DNA of 64,000 nucleotides, taken from Ornithodoros turicata. Its lineage: Eukaryota > Arthropoda > Arachnida > Ixodida > Argasidae. The stretch is taken from positions 84,878,668-84,942,667 of the forward strand of contig NC_088203.1 in assembly GCF_037126465.1 (NCBI RefSeq). The letters are read 5' to 3'. Positions 21,781-32,816 of the stretch are shown in pieces; within the stretch, counting starts at the first letter, position 1, and each line of letters begins with the position of its first letter. The notes beneath the pieces are model-generated. The model was not told where the DNA came from and did no database searches. It was given only the letters and a program-made list of their open reading frames with translations. A program made the translations under genes and the position numbers.

Positions 21781-21967
21781 GAAAGTAACAACAAAAATAT
21801 GAAACACTGAAGCTTTCCTTTAATGGATATACTAGCTTCCATGCAGTCCACTGCATGAAAGCTTGTATCCATTAAAGGAAAGCTTCAGTGTTTTATATTT
21901 TTGTTGTTACTTTTGCCAAGTGGATCTTGACCCAACCCTCTACATTCTTCAACTGTTTCTAAAGATG
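21769..21967. repeat. Long hairpin flanked by 13-bp direct repeats
   Basis: The arms 21782-21847 and 21850-21914 are near-perfect complements around a two-base centre (ATGCAGT CC ACTGCAT). The segment is bracketed by GTTTCTAAAGATG at 21769-21781 and 21955-21967, which looks like a target duplication of retrotransposition length. No coding frame of note. Confidence 0.85.
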
Positions 21968-22036
21968 CTAAATTTCAGGATAAATCAATCAGGATAAGTC
22001 ATATAGAAGATTCTGAACCAGCGTACACTTAACAAG

Positions 22037-22396
22037 TGTAAGTCCATCGAACTCAAACGTCGCGGGGGCGCCCGAACTTCGCAGAGACCAGAAAACACAC
22101 GACCACTTCGTAGCTTTGAAAAGAGACGACTATTTTATTTACAAAAAGAAGGGAGAGACAGAGGCACAAGAAACAGTGATCAGATGCGCCTCTCGGAAGA
22201 CGTTGCTTTGGGTATCGGGTTACACTGACCCAATCGGGGACGTTCCAGCGAGGGGTGCAGGTGCAGCGCCCCATAAATAACATGAACTGGTTGACAAGCC
22301 CCCGTGGCTCACATGAACAGTAAAAAAAACACAGTTTGACTGGCATCGTCAACAACATTCTCCGTTACTTTGTTACACGTTGTGATATTCGCCACA
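22037..22396 (-). repeat. 3' LTR
   Basis: 360 bases, ending TG...CA in both directions. On the minus strand it follows a conserved ATTTCGAGGACGAAATTT segment and a purine-rich AAGGATGGCCGAA at 22397-22409 that would be the polypurine tract. Confidence 0.93.
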
Positions 22397-22603
22397 TTCG
22401 GCCATCCTTATAAAATTTCGTCCTCGAAATTTCCATCATAGCAAAAACGTAGAGTTATACATTGCTAAATGAAGACACATAAGACACATAACAGGCTATG
22501 CTCTTAAACACATGGTGGGTACATCAAACATTGAACAGGTGACATGCTTTCATCGATTAACGTAGCATTTGAAACATAGCATCAAAAATAAAACACTTCA
22601 ATG

Positions 22604-23010
22604 TCAATTGAACATACAGTCTATGTCGTCGTCATCATCTTCATTCCCTGAACGCGAACTCCATAGCTTGAGTTGGTCGGCATGCGCCGTAGTGCTATAA
22701 CGGCGGCCTTTTTGTCCGCTTAGACGAGTGATGCGGTATGTGTCGTTAGGTAGCACTGCTTCGATAACCAAGGGACCACGATACTTTGGTTGGACCTTGG
22801 TTGGCTTTCCGCCGCTTACGGGTAGTCTTCGCACTGCGACTATATCGCCAATTTCGTATCTTGGATCTTTTGATCTTTGCAAGTGCTGTCGAGATTGCTT
22901 TTCTAGTTGTTACTTTGTCGTTCTTGTTGCTTCTTGGCGGATCGTTTGTATGTTTTTGTTGAAACCTTCGTCTGAATCTAGGTATATTAGCCTTTGCGGC
23001 ATTCATGTAG
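22604..23010 (-). pseudogene. Integrase C-terminal remnant
   Basis: In the 22604-22882 minus frame, 'DPRYEIGDIVAVRRL' then 'QPKYRGPLVIEAVLPNDTYRI' is the typical C-terminal domain of Ty3/gypsy integrases, which helps bind DNA or chromatin. It ends in an acidic tail (DDDDDID). The upstream portion to about 22995 ('YLDSDEGFNKNIQ') is in the same frame but has a stop near 22910. The catalytic core (DDE) is missing. Confidence 0.85.
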
Positions 23011-25088
23011 AATATGGCACGCATGTGCTCTCTTTCGTCGTGCGTTGCTCTGTATGGTTTGCTGTAGACTGGCTTAGAACCACCAATTTCTTCGATTTTC
23101 ACTCCAGCCATCTTTGTTTTTCCGAGTTCGTGGATGTCAAATATAAAACCATCTGTGGAAGAGGTCAGCGATGTGATCAGATGTCTGTTCTGTTCTTGTG
23201 TTACCGTCGGCCCGCATTGTACTTCGAGTTCCGTGGTACATCGCTCACTTACGGTATCGTCGACTATGAGGACTGCAGAAACATCGTGAACTTGTTCTAC
23301 GCCCTGCTCCTGTGTCGTGCTTTCGTCAACGTCGTTGAATACGCAAGCGTGCGTGGAAACTTGATCCACTTTCACCGCTTTACCGAATGAAAAGTTCTTC
23401 TTTGTTGTTATTTCATCAGGGCTTCTGTGTATGATCGGTATTTGCGTCCTTCCATCTCGTAGCTCAAGCAGACATCCGATATCATGCTCGTGGAGGTTAA
23501 GCTTAACGGTCCCTGAATTATGGCTGCCTTCGGCCTTTACGTTGATCAACTGCACGGAGTTTAGCGATGATGTAATAGAGCCTTCGTTCACCAGAGTATA
23601 TTTAATTCCACTATCATCCAGTGTGAAATCCTTAAAGGGGCCGTCCTTACGACTGTCGATTAGTTTCATTGAATTCTTCGCTTTAATCATGACAACGTTG
23701 TCAAGATCGATCAGCGTTCGTCCCACGAGTACATCGTAATGAATGACATTATCGTTCACAACATAGGCTGGGACTTCAGCTGTGACGTCGTCGATGCATA
23801 TCTTAATGGCGGTCCTGCCAATTGGCATGGTTTTCTTTTGCGCAAGTCCATAAAGCGCATCCTTCTCAGAGACATTGAAAATTTTCAGTCCACATTTGGC
23901 TGCTGCGGAAACTGTAATCATGCTTACGGCACTACCTTGATCAATAAATGAAGTCACCAATATTTCGTCGTTGATGACGGCTTGTTTTACGTATTTGTTG
24001 GGGCCATTGTCGCCGACGCAGAGGGATTCGTTCGTCGCTTTGTCACTTCCCGACTTGCACTCTCGCTTTCCGTGACCATACTTGTTACATGACGTGCAAA
24101 ACTTTACCCTCTTCTCTTTGGGGCAATCTTTAGCGATGTGATTGGCGTATTCGTTGCAATTGAAACATTTTTGGTTGCCCTGCGAGTCCTTTGCAGGAGC
24201 CCACATTCCTCCTTTACGGGTCTGGACTGAATTTTCAGCTGCATTGATACTGACATTCTTCTTGTTTTCGGGCGATGATTTTTGAGTTTCTCTCCCAAAC
24301 ATGTCATTTCTTTCTTTCTCCAATCGGACGTGACGCTTTAGATCATGCAGTAGCTGTTCTAATGAGTTGTGATGTTTAGGCATAAGCATTTGGTACGCTG
24401 ACCTGTCGGCAATACCTAGAAGGATCATTTCCTTCGTTTCGTCGTCCTTTAGCTCACAACGTTTACAGAGATGCATCTTATCCATAAAATAATCAAGCAC
24501 TGATTCGCCCTTAACTTGAACTCTGTTGCGCATTTCTTCGTACTCAGTTACAGGATTAGTAACAGGCACAAACATATTCCTAAAATGGTACTCAAAATGT
24601 TCCCACGTATCACATTCCTTTGACTTACTGCGATACCACGTTGCTGCAGGTCCCTTTAACTTCGTCTGTACCACGGTTAGCCTCATAGGCTCAGTCCATT
24701 GGCACTGGATGGACAGCTGCTTAAATGTCTCTAGCCACTCTTCTGCTTGCTTGTCGTCACCGGCGCCGTCGGACACATGGACCTCCTTGGAGATATCCGG
24801 CATGATGCGTGCAGAAGGGGCTTGACCATCGGTCCTCTTCGATGAGATTAAGTCGTAGAACATCTTGTCACGAACTTCGTCACGTTCTTGCATATACTTG
24901 ATAAGTTTTTCCAGCTCAGTCATCGTTTTTGCTGGAACGTCGTTGCCGTCGTGAGCTTCGATAATCGTTGACGAGCCGTCTTCGTCGCTTAAACCAGATT
25001 GCTGCTGGTGTTCATCGCTGGTCGTAACGTTATCTTCGGTGCCGTTAGTTTTCGATCCCTGAGTGCGTCTTCGTTGCGATCTCGGCAT
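22746..25088 (-). CDS. Gag-protease-RT fusion frame of the LTR element, 780 codons
   Basis: Single open frame with no shift between gag and pol. Residues 1-100 are charged and include a helix-prone 55-85 stretch. Capsid-like 'AEEWLETFKQLSIQCQW' lies at about 115-131. Two zinc knuckles sit at 308-322 and 331-344. The first has one extra residue before the histidine (C-x2-C-x5-H-x4-C); the second is canonical. A retropepsin-like domain spans about 366-465, but its active site reads DQGS (383-386), where D-S/T-G is the rule, followed by a normal 'VLVGRTLID'. RT starts with 'KPVYSKPYRATHDEREHMRAI' (about 672-692). From about residue 693 the frame runs out of phase through integrase sequence, so the last 87 residues are nonsense created by the deletion near 23000. 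The start is the first ATG after the leader. Confidence 0.85.
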   Translation of the reverse strand: MPRSQRRRTQGSKTNGTEDNVTTSDEHQQQSGLSDEDGSSTIIEAHDGNDVPAKTMTELEKLIKYMQERDEVRDKMFYDLISSKRTDGQAPSARIMPDISKEVHVSDGAGDDKQAEEWLETFKQLSIQCQWTEPMRLTVVQTKLKGPAATWYRSKSKECDTWEHFEYHFRNMFVPVTNPVTEYEEMRNRVQVKGESVLDYFMDKMHLCKRCELKDDETKEMILLGIADRSAYQMLMPKHHNSLEQLLHDLKRHVRLEKERNDMFGRETQKSSPENKKNVSINAAENSVQTRKGGMWAPAKDSQGNQKCFNCNEYANHIAKDCPKEKRVKFCTSCNKYGHGKRECKSGSDKATNESLCVGDNGPNKYVKQAVINDEILVTSFIDQGSAVSMITVSAAAKCGLKIFNVSEKDALYGLAQKKTMPIGRTAIKICIDDVTAEVPAYVVNDNVIHYDVLVGRTLIDLDNVVMIKAKNSMKLIDSRKDGPFKDFTLDDSGIKYTLVNEGSITSSLNSVQLINVKAEGSHNSGTVKLNLHEHDIGCLLELRDGRTQIPIIHRSPDEITTKKNFSFGKAVKVDQVSTHACVFNDVDESTTQEQGVEQVHDVSAVLIVDDTVSERCTTELEVQCGPTVTQEQNRHLITSLTSSTDGFIFDIHELGKTKMAGVKIEEIGGSKPVYSKPYRATHDEREHMRAIFYMNAAKANIPRFRRRFQQKHTNDPPRSNKNDKVTTRKAISTALAKIKRSKIRNWRYSRSAKTTRKRRKANQGPTKVSWSLGYRSSAT

Positions 25089-25194
25089 TGTCTACCTTCA
25101 GCGCTTACGGGCTAAAGTCCAGATGAGTCAAAATTGATGAAAATGTTCACCTGCTCATCAGTCCAATCAGTCCTTATCCCACTTCTGATAAAAA
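25089..25194 (-). promoter_or_regulatory. Untranslated leader and putative primer-binding region
   Basis: The leader between the 5' LTR and the start codon begins TTTTTATCAGAAGTGGG on the minus strand. Reverse transcription should prime here from a tRNA, but I cannot match the sequence to a particular tRNA 3' end. Confidence 0.5.
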
Positions 25195-25554
25195 TGTAAG
25201 TCCATCGAACTCAAACGTCGCGGGGGCGCCCGAACTTCGCAGAGACCAGAAAACACACGACCACTTCGTAGCTTTGAAAAGAGACGACTATTTTATTTAC
25301 AAAAAGAAGGGAGAGACAGAGGCACAAGAAACAGTGACCAGATGCGCCTCTCGGAAGACGTTGCTTTGGGTATCGGGTTACACTGACCCAATCGGGGACG
25401 TTCCAGCGAGGGGTGCAGGTGCAGCGCCCCATAAATAACATGAACTGGTTGACAAGCCCCGTGGCTCACATGAACAGTAAAAAAAAACACAGTTCGACTG
25501 GCATCGTCAACAACATTCTCCGTTACTTTGTTACACGTTGTGATATTCGCCACA
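25195..25554 (-). repeat. 5' LTR
   Basis: 360 bases, paired with 22037-22396. Differences seen: one C/T and one T/C substitution, one missing C in a C run and one extra A in an A run. The LTR should hold the promoter and polyadenylation signals; I cannot place them exactly. Confidence 0.93.
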
Positions 25555-25558
25555 CAAG

Positions 25559-27369
25559 CATGATATAAAATACGCTTGTGGGACATCATTTAAAGTGCAA
25601 CAACACCCTAACAAAAGCGATAAAAAAACGCACTTTTCAACAACACCCTAATATGACGGTTTTGGCGCTCAATTGCACACATATTTCGAGGGCATATGGT
25701 GCACGAAGGCCAAGACGCAGATGGTGGTAGAGCAGCCTGTAAAGGGTGCTCTGCCACTCTAAGCGCCCTTATGCGGGGAAGCTCGCTTTACTCTGGTTTC
25801 AAGCTTTTGCGTAACAGGCATTGTTCGACAGCTTTTAACGCTCATGTTCTTCGCGAGAAGAAATGAGGTTTTCACGTTTCTAATGCCTAGCACAGTGAAC
25901 GAAATCAATTAAAATAGGGTTCTGAAAGAAAAAAAAAAAAAGGTATAGGCGATGTTGTTCCCTACAAAACATCCCTCCCTCTCTCCATCTTTTTTTTTTC
26001 TTTTCTTTTTTTAAGGACGGCAATTGACGAGAGGATCAAACGACGAAAGTCACACGAAATGTCTCCGAGATCATTTCCTGGGCTGGGTTAGTGAGGCTTA
26101 AATGTTGTGTTTGTCTTGTGTTCCCCTCCAGATGGCGAAGCTACTTCGCTTTCTTTGTCCTCATTTGTTCCAAACGGCGAGACCGTTCACGTGGTGCACA
26201 AAACTTTCCGATATTAGGACACCCAATGCAAAAAAGAAAGGAAAAAGCGTCAAGTATGGAAGAGAGTTTTCGACCATCACGTACACATTGAACAAAAGTC
26301 TAAGTATACAGTATGCTTCGAAAACTGTCCTGTAGACAGAGGAGCTTGCGAGGGCGGGATTTACTTTAGGGGAAAAAGAACTGTCGTTGCCTCGACGTCA
26401 TTCCGAGTGTTTTGTCGTGGGCGACATCTGCTGATTTAATGAGCATCGAGGGGAGAACTTTGTTGAGGGCTGCTTATTGGGTGACAACGGCGCGACATGT
26501 TTGTTCCGCATATGTGCGGTCGGCCGCCTTCTTTGTTGGTGCTTGCCTACATCTTCTTTTGGCTTGGCGATTGATTTCAGGAAGGATGAATGCAAGGAGG
26601 GTCTCTGCTTGGAAACAGCTGAGGAGTAATCGAGCAAGGGCGGGAAAATGAAACGGGATGTCTACCAATAATTCTTTATAAGGGCCCTGGTAGTGTGTAA
26701 ACTGTACTCAAACTTGGGAGGGTAGCGAAAACTTTGTAATTGCTGGAACAGATTATCCTCCTTTCAGAAGGGGGAAGATCCTTTGCATTGACAATTTGAG
26801 GAAGATGGTGACGTGGCCAAAGATTTTAGAGAAGCACTGATGTGGAAAAAGAAACTATCCTCGCGGAACAAAAGGTGCCGTTACGTTGACACCAAGACAA
26901 AAGGAACGGAAGAATCTGGTTCTTTTTGTATTGGGAGTCAAGGTAACGACAACCTTCAGATTTTTTTGCAATTTCGTGCGCTTTTTAAAACACGGCTGCA
27001 CTCAGAACTGCGCGTATATGGGGCTGAGTAGTTTTTTTTTTTTCTTTTCACCTTTCTGCGTGTAAAAGGGTTTTTTTTGTGTGTGTGTGTGAATGGACGA
27101 CGCTTTTTATTCCAAAGGCTTAATCCGCCATTCATAAAATGTTAGTGGAGCATGCGCAAGACAGTGTCGTATTCTATCGGGACTAGGGCGAAACTGTTTT
27201 GTTGCAATCGTCATCTGCCATTCGTATCCATATGTATCGGGTTGCATATTTTTCCGGTGAGAGGCAACATTTCGTGAACTTATGGAGCAGAAGGTTTTTT
27301 GATAAAGATGGTAGTAGCATGTTCGTTCAGCAGTTGCAAAGCAACGTGCAGCAAGGGGGACAAGTTTGG
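25559..27369. other. No recognisable gene; one short shared repeat
   Basis: Open frames are short. The segment near 26878-26911 (CGTTACGTTGACACCAAGAC then AAAAGGAACGG) matches the repeats at 13845-14320 and 59736-60060. A (GT)n run is at 27079-27091. Confidence 0.45.
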
Positions 27370-27472
27370 CTTTTTTCGGTTTCCGTGCAAGCAGTGGGGC
27401 AGAGTATCGCCCCTGGCGATGAAACTCTGCACTCATCATCTTAGAATAAATAAAATTGTTGTTGTTGTTGAA
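27370..27472 (+). mobile_element. Plus-strand LINE 3'-tail insertion
   Basis: TGGGGCAGAGTATCGCCC, GGCGATGAAACTCTGC and AATAAATAAAATTGTTGTTG match, in order, the tail at 17056-17177. The GTT repeat at 27457-27471 marks the 3' end. No coding part is present. Confidence 0.8.
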
Positions 27473-29316
27473 CCCACAGCCGAAGAAGAAGTCCAATGTT
27501 TACTCGCTGCTCGGGCACATCCTGTGATAACAGATGAGTACCCCCAGGTACCATGTTGCATCCCGGACGCTCCATGGCCTTCAGATTGTGTCCAATTGAC
27601 CCTTTAATTATGTGACTCATCGAATCAGTCAACAGTACAACCTATTATGATCAACGGAGACAGCACGCTCATGGTTTTAGTTGACACCATGATTGACAAC
27701 CGGTTACTACTTTGCCAGTTTGCCGAACGGTGGCGCCAGCTCTTTCTGAAAAGGCGGATTGAATGCTGTATTAAGAGCGTTGAAAAGGTGCTTGCGTCCG
27801 GAACATTTAACATGGCTCGAAACCGTGCCTCATCTGTGAAGCTATCCATCAGGAGTCACAATATATATGCAAAATATTTTCAAAACATATATCAAAACAT
27901 GTACGCAAAATATTTTCGCTTTGCGGTGTATTATAGCTGCGCAATCGAATTTGCAAAAACAGTCGGAGAAAGCAGCCGCGTACGGCCGACACGATCCTCG
28001 CGTGGCCGTGGAATGGTAATATATATAATGGTCTTGCATTATATCATTAGATTTTATTTGTACATACATCTTTGCGCATTTCTTATTCAATATACTTACG
28101 TTACGTAACTTAAAAGTTCATACCGGCAGCCGTCTGCCACGAAGAAGCGGTTCTACCGCCCTCCTGGCACCCGGTAAATAAGTTTGAGTTGTAAGTACTG
28201 GATGGCCCGCAATAATAGGGAACTGTATTTCGACCTGTGATTGGCTAGTACCTCAAAAAGTGGGTGGAGCCTCGGGTATATGCAGGTCCCATTAATGGCC
28301 AAACTCCCTTTTAATACACGGCACTGCGGAACACAAGTCTCGCGCGCCATCTGTAGTAAGTCACCTGCGCACGTCGTTCTTTCGTAGGAGCTCGTTTTAT
28401 TCGATGCAGGACACACCGCAGCGAAAATCTAAAAAAATAAAGATAAATAAATTGGAGGGTCACTTCAGTGCTCTTTCGGGACATGCCTCAGGACGAGAGC
28501 CGCCGCTCTTGTGTTTCTTGTCCTGAGGCACTTTCCTCAACATTCCCTCATCGGCTCGCATGATTCTCTAGCCTTGTTTGTTTGTTTGTAAGGAAAGAAA
28601 AAAACATCTGGAACAGTGTATTAAATAGAAAACACCCACCTCAAATTGTGTTTCCCGTAGAAAATGGCCTTTGAAATTGTGCCTTTTGTGGAACACGCCA
28701 CTAACAAGGATTTACAAAACACTCTTTTATGTGCTGCAAGCTTATATCAGAAAGGGGTGTACCACCAGGACATCACACCTACACACGAAAGGTGTAAAAA
28801 AAAAAATGCTTTGTACTCATGTTCTCGAGTATCTGGTATTATTCTTTCACGTCTATTTTCTGAAATAAACCTATTTCACTCGTCCTTGATTATTTAACTA
28901 AAAAAATTGATAAAAATAATCGAAATTGAATCGAATGAAATCCAAGCGTAGAAGTAACGAGGCACGTCCTTTCGAACGAACATCTTTTCCCTGATCAGAT
29001 ATTCGCAGAGGGAGAGAGAGAGAGAGTAAAAAATATGGGGGAGAGAGAGAGTGAGAGAGCGTGCGACCTGAAAAGCGGCGATCGAATGCAATCTGTGGAA
29101 CTACGGAATGCTAAGCCTACGACACAAAGACCAGGCGGAACGGAAATAAAAGCGGAGTCACCGGCTAATGGACTGGCATCGGATCACGAAGGGCCCAACA
29201 TCTGAAGTGCACTCGCGTTGGAGGAGTCGCGGTTAATGGCACTGCGGCGACGCATATAGTCAACCCTCACATCGCTTTATGCGATAGTCGACTGCTTCGG
29301 AGGGTATGCACTTCCA
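27473..29316. other. Unassigned DNA
   Basis: Contains a small hairpin (TGCCTCAGGAC against GTCCTGAGGCA, about 28483-28534), a TTTG microsatellite near 28575-28590 and (GA)n at 29010-29060. No gene recognised. Confidence 0.45.
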
Positions 29317-29554
29317 CACTCTTAAAAATGAACTTCACCGCATAGCACGCTGCTAGCCAACCATCATCTCGAATCTGCCCTGATTTGTTGAAAACGGGAG
29401 GGGTACGCCTTTTCTGTGACACTTATGCTGTTCATAATTGTCACAAAAAAGGCGTACGCCCCCCGTTTTCAACAAATCAGGGCAGATAACGATATCATTC
29501 GAGATGATGGTTGGCTAGGAGCGTGCTATGTGGTGAAGTTCATTTCTACGAGTG
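29317..29554. mobile_element. Palindromic MITE, main subtype, CA duplication
   Basis: Complete ends CACTCTTAAAAATGAAC and TTTCTACGAGTG. CA is present at 29315-29316 and 29555-29556. The left arm has lost about 16 bases (GATATCGTTAT region) that the right arm retains. Confidence 0.88.
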
Positions 29555-29638
29555 CAAGTGAAGCTCCGATAGATAGATGGAATAACATACACGCAGGGTA
29601 GCTGATGGACAAGATCCACGAAGAGAAAAGCATAATCA

Positions 29639-30278
29639 TTAAAGGGGCACTAAAATCCAAAAACAAGTTCACCTCAAATTACGTTGCACGCTGCATGTTC
29701 ATTTCACACTGATTGTCATAATTTAAAACTTTGATTCCGTTACGAAGCTGCAATCAGAATTATATAAGACTCTTTCTTGCTTCGGCACTAAGCAGTCAAG
29801 ATCGCTTTAGCTCGTGCATCGGGTGCTTTTAGCCCATGCTGCACGTGCACGCGTGTGCCACGCGATGGAGCAGTTCCAGCGAAAAACATAGTGCGAGTTA
29901 CGAAACGGACTGGTGTCGCTGCCTGAAGGACGTGGCGATAATTCTTGTCGGTGGAACGTTTGTGATAACCGTTGTGGGCTACAATTCAGTAAATCGGCAT
30001 TGAAAAACGCAGCAATGCGCATCTTTCCGCGCATGTACGGAACACTACGGCCGACCCCGTTCACACGCACACCACAGGCATGCGCGCGCTTCACCTGCTG
30101 TCCCATTGGACGCCGCCAATCTTTCCTTCCTGAGGATCCCATTGGTTGCCGCCCAAGACGGCTGTTTTCATTGCGTTTTTCTTCTTACTGTGTGAACTAA
30201 TTTTGCTTGCACAATACTAATTGAAGCACGGACTTTAATTTGCGAACAAGTCGTTTTTGCATTTTAGTGACCCTTTAA
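29639..30278. mobile_element. TTAA-flanked inverted-repeat element, about 632 bases
   Basis: AGGGGCACTAAAATCCAAAAAC at the left end (from 29643) faces GTTTTTGCATTTTAGTGACCCT at the right (to 30274), with TTAA on both sides. TTAA duplication is characteristic of piggyBac-like transposons, though the ends do not start with the usual CCC. There is no transposase frame, so it is non-autonomous. A similar terminus opens the repeat at 59736. Confidence 0.75.
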
Positions 30279-30331
30279 TGCACAGGCGAAATGAAATAAG
30301 TGGTAAGAGAAGGTGCACAAAGCACTGACTG

Positions 30332-30545
30332 CACTGTTGATATAGAACTTCACGGCATAACACGCTCCTATAGTCAACAATCATTCCGATTTGTTCAAAA
30401 AGGGGTGGGCCCGCCCGTTTTGGAGCCTCTGCATTTTGCGTTAATTGTCCAAGAGGGGGCGCTTTCAACAAGTCAGGGGACACAAAGATGTCATTTTGGA
30501 TAGCGGTTGTCTCCATGCGGTGTCATGTGATCAAGCCCTGTTTTG
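30332..30545. mobile_element. Degenerate MITE copy
   Basis: Recognisable only by order of motifs: CACTGTTGATATAGAACTTCAC, AACACGCTCCTA, GATTTGTTCAAAA, CAACAAGTCAGGGG, GATGTCATTT. Arms no longer pair well. Confidence 0.6.
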
Positions 30546-30826
30546 ACCATAACCTTGCGACCACTATTTCGTGTTGATGTGACAGCTAACTTATCTTCAT
30601 CTATGCACGTTCAGCATATCATTTCAGATGCCAACAGGTACATTGGACGGAGTGTTTCCAAATTCATCATCACCAATTTATCTGTTGTTGGACGGAGCGT
30701 CGTTGCTCTGGTATGTACGCTGGCTTGCTAACCTTTTGCGTAAATCTACTCTCAATTATAATTTGTGTTCTTGCCCGCGTGTAATAGACTTTCATATGTT
30801 ACACATTGCTGTCCCAAACTGGAACA

Positions 30827-31060
30827 AACCCGCATCAAAAATACTTGGTTAAGCCAATTGAAGCCGTTCCAAACGGTGCAGCCCGATTTATCTTGGACTA
30901 TTCTCGTTATAATACTGTAACCTTGTTAAAACGCAAAACTTAGTTTTCAGGACCTGTCACTGAGACGACGTGTTTCCCGATATATAAAATTCTGTAAGAT
31001 TTGATTCTGTTGCCCGCCTCTCCGTGATCCTCGCGTATTTAGCTACATTAGCTACAGGTG
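30827..31060 (+). pseudogene. CR1-like LINE RT C-terminal fragment
   Basis: One frame reads 'NPHQKYLVKPIEAVPNGAARF', 'ILDYSRYNTVTLLKRKT' to a stop, and a shifted frame continues 'LSLRRRVSRYIKF' and 'PLRDPRVFSY'. This is the order found after the RT palm of CR1/L2-like and Jockey-like LINEs (compare 'QTRATRFISNNYSF' in the element at 18.6 kb). Strongly decayed and isolated from any tail. Confidence 0.6.
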
Positions 31061-32814
31061 ACGGTGGTAAGCTTGCCGAAGTTTTTAGCCACCAAGTTCC
31101 AACTCCCGTCCAGTTACGTAAGAACAAGAGAAGTAATTAGTGCGCTACGGCGTGTTGTGAAAAATAATATAGGCACAAACATACAACATTTTGAGGCGTC
31201 AGAATCGATTCTGTATCTTCTTATAAGCGCCTCTTTTCTTTGCGTCTTCTCGTGCTTTCTGAAAGATAGGAGATAAAAAATTAATCAGCTCAAGAGATTC
31301 TGAATCTATTGAATACACTTATATATCATACAATAATCTACATCTATATCGTTCAAAAAGGCCAGTAAAAGAACAGCAGCAGCAGCCAAAATAAAGAGCG
31401 AACCTGTATTACCTTCACTCAAAAACAACAACGACAAATACAGTGACGATGAGTGAATAATTAATTAATTTGTGACTAACTATCCGGCGTGTATGAGATA
31501 TGAAATGATGAGATGATAGAGTGATGGGTGCGTGATACTACATCCAAGTCATTGGTGTGACAGGAAGCCCTCATGGCCAGATAATAACGTCACAATATGT
31601 GCCCAGTGTCTATTGAAGAGTGTAAAGGAAGGCCATTCAATTGAACTGAAATTCGAAAATGAGAAGCTGTGCCTGACGATGCTGCATTAAGAAAAGAAAG
31701 TGAACAAATTATACTGCGAGTAAATTGTTGTTGCTCAACCGTCCACAAAACTAAGACCGTCGCATGCGTTCTCCCACCCAACCACGGGAGTGCGCAGTCG
31801 TCCTCGGCAGTGCTAAAATCTATTCGTAAGGACGATGAGACATAAAATGTGGAAAGCCGTTTATAGTACGCCGCATGTGCGCTTGTAGCCGCAGATTTCC
31901 ATTGAGCAGGGCCCCGAGGGAAGAGCGACGCATTTTGGAGGATGGAGAGGTTATAGGAGATGTGGTATGCATTGACCTGCGGCATGACCTTACATTAGGA
32001 GCACAAGGAGGATGAAAGGGATAAGTGGCTATCCGTATGGCATTAAAGGAGAAGGACTTTGCCTCTTTCTGCTCGTTTTCGAGTGCATGCCGGTGCAATA
32101 TGTCCATCGGGTACAACTCACGTCTTCGATCTTTCTTTAACCGGAAGTCTTTGGAGACGGAGTCAAAGTCCTGTTTTTAAACCTGGTTGTCGAACCTGCT
32201 AGAATTAAATCTGTTTTTTTCTCCTAAAAACGTTACAGCCTGCCTTTACTTCATTCACTCTCTTTCCTCAGTTCTGTTCTGTTCTTTATGGGGAAGGAAA
32301 GGTTAGCCATCCAGGAGGAGGCTCAGTTCGAACCACTTAGGGTCACTCTAGTTCATCACATCCACTGCTGCTAGATAAGCGCTCATGTCCCACTGTAGGC
32401 TCACAGTCAAGGGGAGGCGATGTGTCGCGCTGGAAGCCACAAATCCGTTCCTTTGACCAAGGTTGGATTGGGTTCTCCAAGCCGTAAATGAGGGAGACAT
32501 GCGGGAAAAGCGTTTGTGAATAACGATACTGTGATAGAAACAAGCAATGCCTCCTGGGCTGTCCCCGAGCTCGATAACGATCCTTCGTAAGATTAATATG
32601 TTATATCGCTCGTCGAAAGAGCTACACAACGACAAGAACTTTACTTTCCAAAAATATCACTCGTCTTACGAGGAATATCACGTTGATAGATATTTCTAAT
32701 TTAATAAATAAACAAAATGAGTAAATAAATTAATAAATAAAATAACTAACTAAATAAATGCTCTTACATAACTACTGCTTGCGACTGCTAGGTTATTCAA
32801 AAATAGGGGTGTTC
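31061..32814. other. Unassigned DNA with minus-strand open frames
   Basis: Overlapping minus-strand frames at 31590-31985 (131 codons) and 31820-32116 (98 codons) have no motif I recognise. The stretch near 32290-32340 (GGTTAGCCATCCAGGAGG...GTTCGAACCAC) looks like a fragment of tRNA-like or LINE tail sequence. Confidence 0.35.
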
Positions 32815-32816
32815 GG

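Larger units (their letters stand above)
22033..25558 (-). mobile_element. Ty3/gypsy-like LTR retrotransposon, internally deleted
   Basis: The element runs on the minus strand between two 360-base LTRs, with CAAG at 22033-22036 and 25555-25558 as a 4-bp target duplication. The internal part is only 2798 bases, against about 4-6 kb for complete elements. It encodes Gag, a protease and the first part of RT, then jumps to the integrase C-terminus. There is no envelope frame. Near-identical LTRs (two substitutions and two single-base indels seen) mean insertion was recent relative to the LINEs around it. It could still move only with proteins from an intact relative. A Pao/BEL assignment is less likely because of the zinc-knuckle Gag and the integrase tail type. 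Confidence 0.93.

Noticed and set aside
23390..23400. Plus-strand 220-codon frame at 22728-23390
   Set aside because: Antisense shadow of the LTR element's pol region.
22037..25554. Envelope gene, which would make the LTR element an errantivirus-like retrovirus
   Set aside because: No frame between the integrase remnant and the 3' LTR; the internal region is fully accounted for by gag, protease and pol remnants.
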